From NCBI GenBank assembly GCA_949152475.1, contig OX424564.1, positions 4,216,001-4,280,000 of the forward strand: a stretch of 64,000 bases of DNA, given 5' to 3'. A program made the position numbers and the translations under genes. The stretch comes from Terebella lapidaria. Its lineage: Eukaryota > Annelida > Polychaeta > Terebellida > Terebellidae. Positions 62,380-64,000 of this stretch are shown here, piece after piece (the first letter of the stretch is position 1; each line of letters starts with the position of its first letter). The notes below the pieces were generated by a model, which saw only the letters and a list, made by a program, of their open reading frames with translations, was not told the DNA's origin and did not search any database.

Positions 62380-62890
62380 TATTCGTGCATATCTCACCCC
62401 ATCTATAACTAATACTTTTATAATATCCACCCCGTCTATCATCTCAGAATTATCACCCCATCTATAATTATCACCTCATAATTTTCACCTAGTTTATAAT
62501 ATCCACCCGTCTATAATTATCACCTCAGAATTATTACCGCGTTTATAATTTCCACCCGTCTATAATTATCACCTTATAATTTTCACCTAGTTTATAATAT
62601 CCACCCCGTCCATCATTATCACCTCATAATTTTCACCTCGTTTATAATATCCACCCCTATCACCTCAGAATTATCACCGCGTTCATAATTTCCACCTCGT
62701 CTATATTTATCACCTCATAAGTTTTATCTCGTTTATAATTTCCACCCCGTCCATAATTACCACCTCAGAATTATCACCGCGTTTATAATTTCCACCCCGT
62801 CCATAATTACCACCTCAGAATTATCACCGCGTTTATAATTTCCACCCCGTCTATAATTATCACCTCAGAATTATCACCGAGTTTGCAATT
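62380..62890. repeat. Minisatellite of TATAATT.TCACC units
   Basis: Alternating ~17-bp submotifs (TTTATAATATCCACCCCG, TCTATAATTATCACCTCA, GAATTATCACCGCG) are organised into higher-order units of about 65-70 bp over 0.5 kb. There are no open frames of note. Confidence 0.8.
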
Positions 62891-63087
62891 ATGAATTGAT
62901 CACAATCATTACTGGGTACAGAATTTCACGTGGTGCATTGAGTCTTAGGTATGAGCACTCTTGGTATTCTGTGTACCGTATTTGCGCGCATATAAGAGCA
63001 TGTCCTCTTATATGAGCACGTCCTTATATCCGGACACAAGAACATGTCCTTGTATGTGCACTTTTTTTTAGAAATTGCATCCAAAAG

Positions 63088-64000
63088 CTAACCAAAACAA
63101 TGATGATTTGGTCATTGCATGTGAAATAGAGTTGAATAACAAAACACTCAAACAATACATGTTTGTACAATATAAATGCAGACAGGGCAAATCATCCCCC
63201 AAGCATGTTGTGTCATGTGTGTGGCTTATTAACCAACTATTGTATTCTGTGGGGTGGAACTTCATTCTTTTACCATGTACACACACTAGTAAACCAGGCT
63301 TTGGAGGGGGGAGTGAGGGATTATGCATGGATATGAGCCTGGGGTCAAGTTGGACATGCTAGCTGTATCACTTGTCAGGCATGACTGAGCAGGGCTGGCT
63401 AAGAGGGGGGAGTGAGGGATTATGCATGGATATGAGCCTGGGGTCAAGTTGGACATGCTAGCTGTATCACTTGTCAGGCATGACTGAGCAGGGCTGGCTA
63501 AGAGGGCGGAGCCTATATTGCTGTGCTGGACAGACTGGCTGATCTTGTAAGGCTAACTGAGCAGGGCTGGCTGAGAGGGGCGGAGCCTATCGCTGTGCTG
63601 GACAGAGTGGCTGATCTTGTAAGGCATTACTGAGCAGGGCTCTCATATACTGCACTAGCTGAGAGGGCAGAGCCTAGCCTTATGCTGGACATGCAGGCTG
63701 CAGTCAGTGAATACAGTAGCATGGCTCAGTTACAGTATTACATCTGCATGGGGGCAGGCAAGGGAAAAATTCCAAGTCCAAAAAAAAAAAAAATACACCC
63801 AAAAAATTTTTTTCTCCTGGAAATTGCCTGAATCAAATTATGACATTGACAGGAATCGCCCGATTTTTTTTTCCAAAATGGCCGCTGGCGGCCATCTTGG
63901 ATTTCGGATCTCGACGAAAAACAATAGGGGTTAGGAGCAAAGTATTTCGGATGAGCTGTGAAAATTTCGGAAAGATAGATCAAGGCGTTCAAGAGTTATG
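63088..64000. repeat. Long dispersed repeat, copy 2 (runs off the window)
   Basis: Near-identical to 30434-31290 from ACAATGATGATTTGG onward, including the GCAGGGCTGGCTGAGAGG minisatellite and the GGCCGCTGGCGGCCATCTTG end. This copy has an extra duplication of GGGGGGAGTGAGGGATTATG (about 63306 and 63404). It continues past the window end. Confidence 0.75.

Overview
The window is intron-containing animal nuclear DNA. It has long AT-rich spacers, GT-AG introns whose phases match from exon to exon, and many short non-autonomous transposons, SINEs, LINE remnants and minisatellites. The gene set is deuterostome-like (a FAXDC2-type lipid hydroxylase family, MATCAP/KIAA0895L, NEK11). My best guess is a lancelet (Branchiostoma) or another marine invertebrate deuterostome. 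The species is an inference from gene content and repeat style; nothing in the sequence proves it.

Layout. 0-13 kb: three tandem minus-strand copies of a FAXDC2-like fatty acid/sterol hydroxylase gene, the leftmost running off the window. A Harbinger-like MITE and a Helentron-like element lie between copies 1 and 2. 15.0-16.9 kb: a complete 4-exon minus-strand MATCAP-type tubulin tyrosine carboxypeptidase gene. 21.4-24.3 kb: a 3-exon plus-strand hotdog-fold (4HBT-like) thioesterase-like gene with a 39-bp minisatellite in intron 1. 24.4-32.8 kb: repeat-rich DNA with a decayed CR1/jockey-type LINE. 32.8-45.8 kb: a complete 15-exon minus-strand NEK11 kinase gene; its 7.1-kb intron 8 is almost wholly a pile-up of Helentron-like elements with a 5S-rRNA-derived SINE and a pogo-like MITE nested inside. 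47.7-49.3 kb: three copies of a 319-bp hairpin-rich repeat. 50.9-53.1 kb: a ~213-bp tandem array centred on a 14-bp palindrome. 53.5-58.5 kb: an inverted-repeat pair around a tentative transcription unit. 59.5-61.4 kb: a complete 6-exon minus-strand gene for a 333-residue protein I do not recognise. 61.9-64 kb: minisatellites and a second copy of the dispersed repeat seen at 30.4-31.5 kb.

The genes do not form one pathway: lipid oxidation, tubulin detyrosination, thioester hydrolysis and cell-cycle/DNA-damage kinase signalling are simply neighbours. The most interesting signal is the repeat family with TAGGTTACCGGAC-type ends. It has a covarying left-end hairpin, central ~130-bp tandem repeats carrying nuclear-receptor half-sites, a (GAC/GGAC)n microsatellite and a covarying right-terminal hairpin ending CTAA. 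That architecture fits Helentron-associated (HINE/DINE-like) elements and would scatter DR1 and NR5A/ERR-type motifs through introns.
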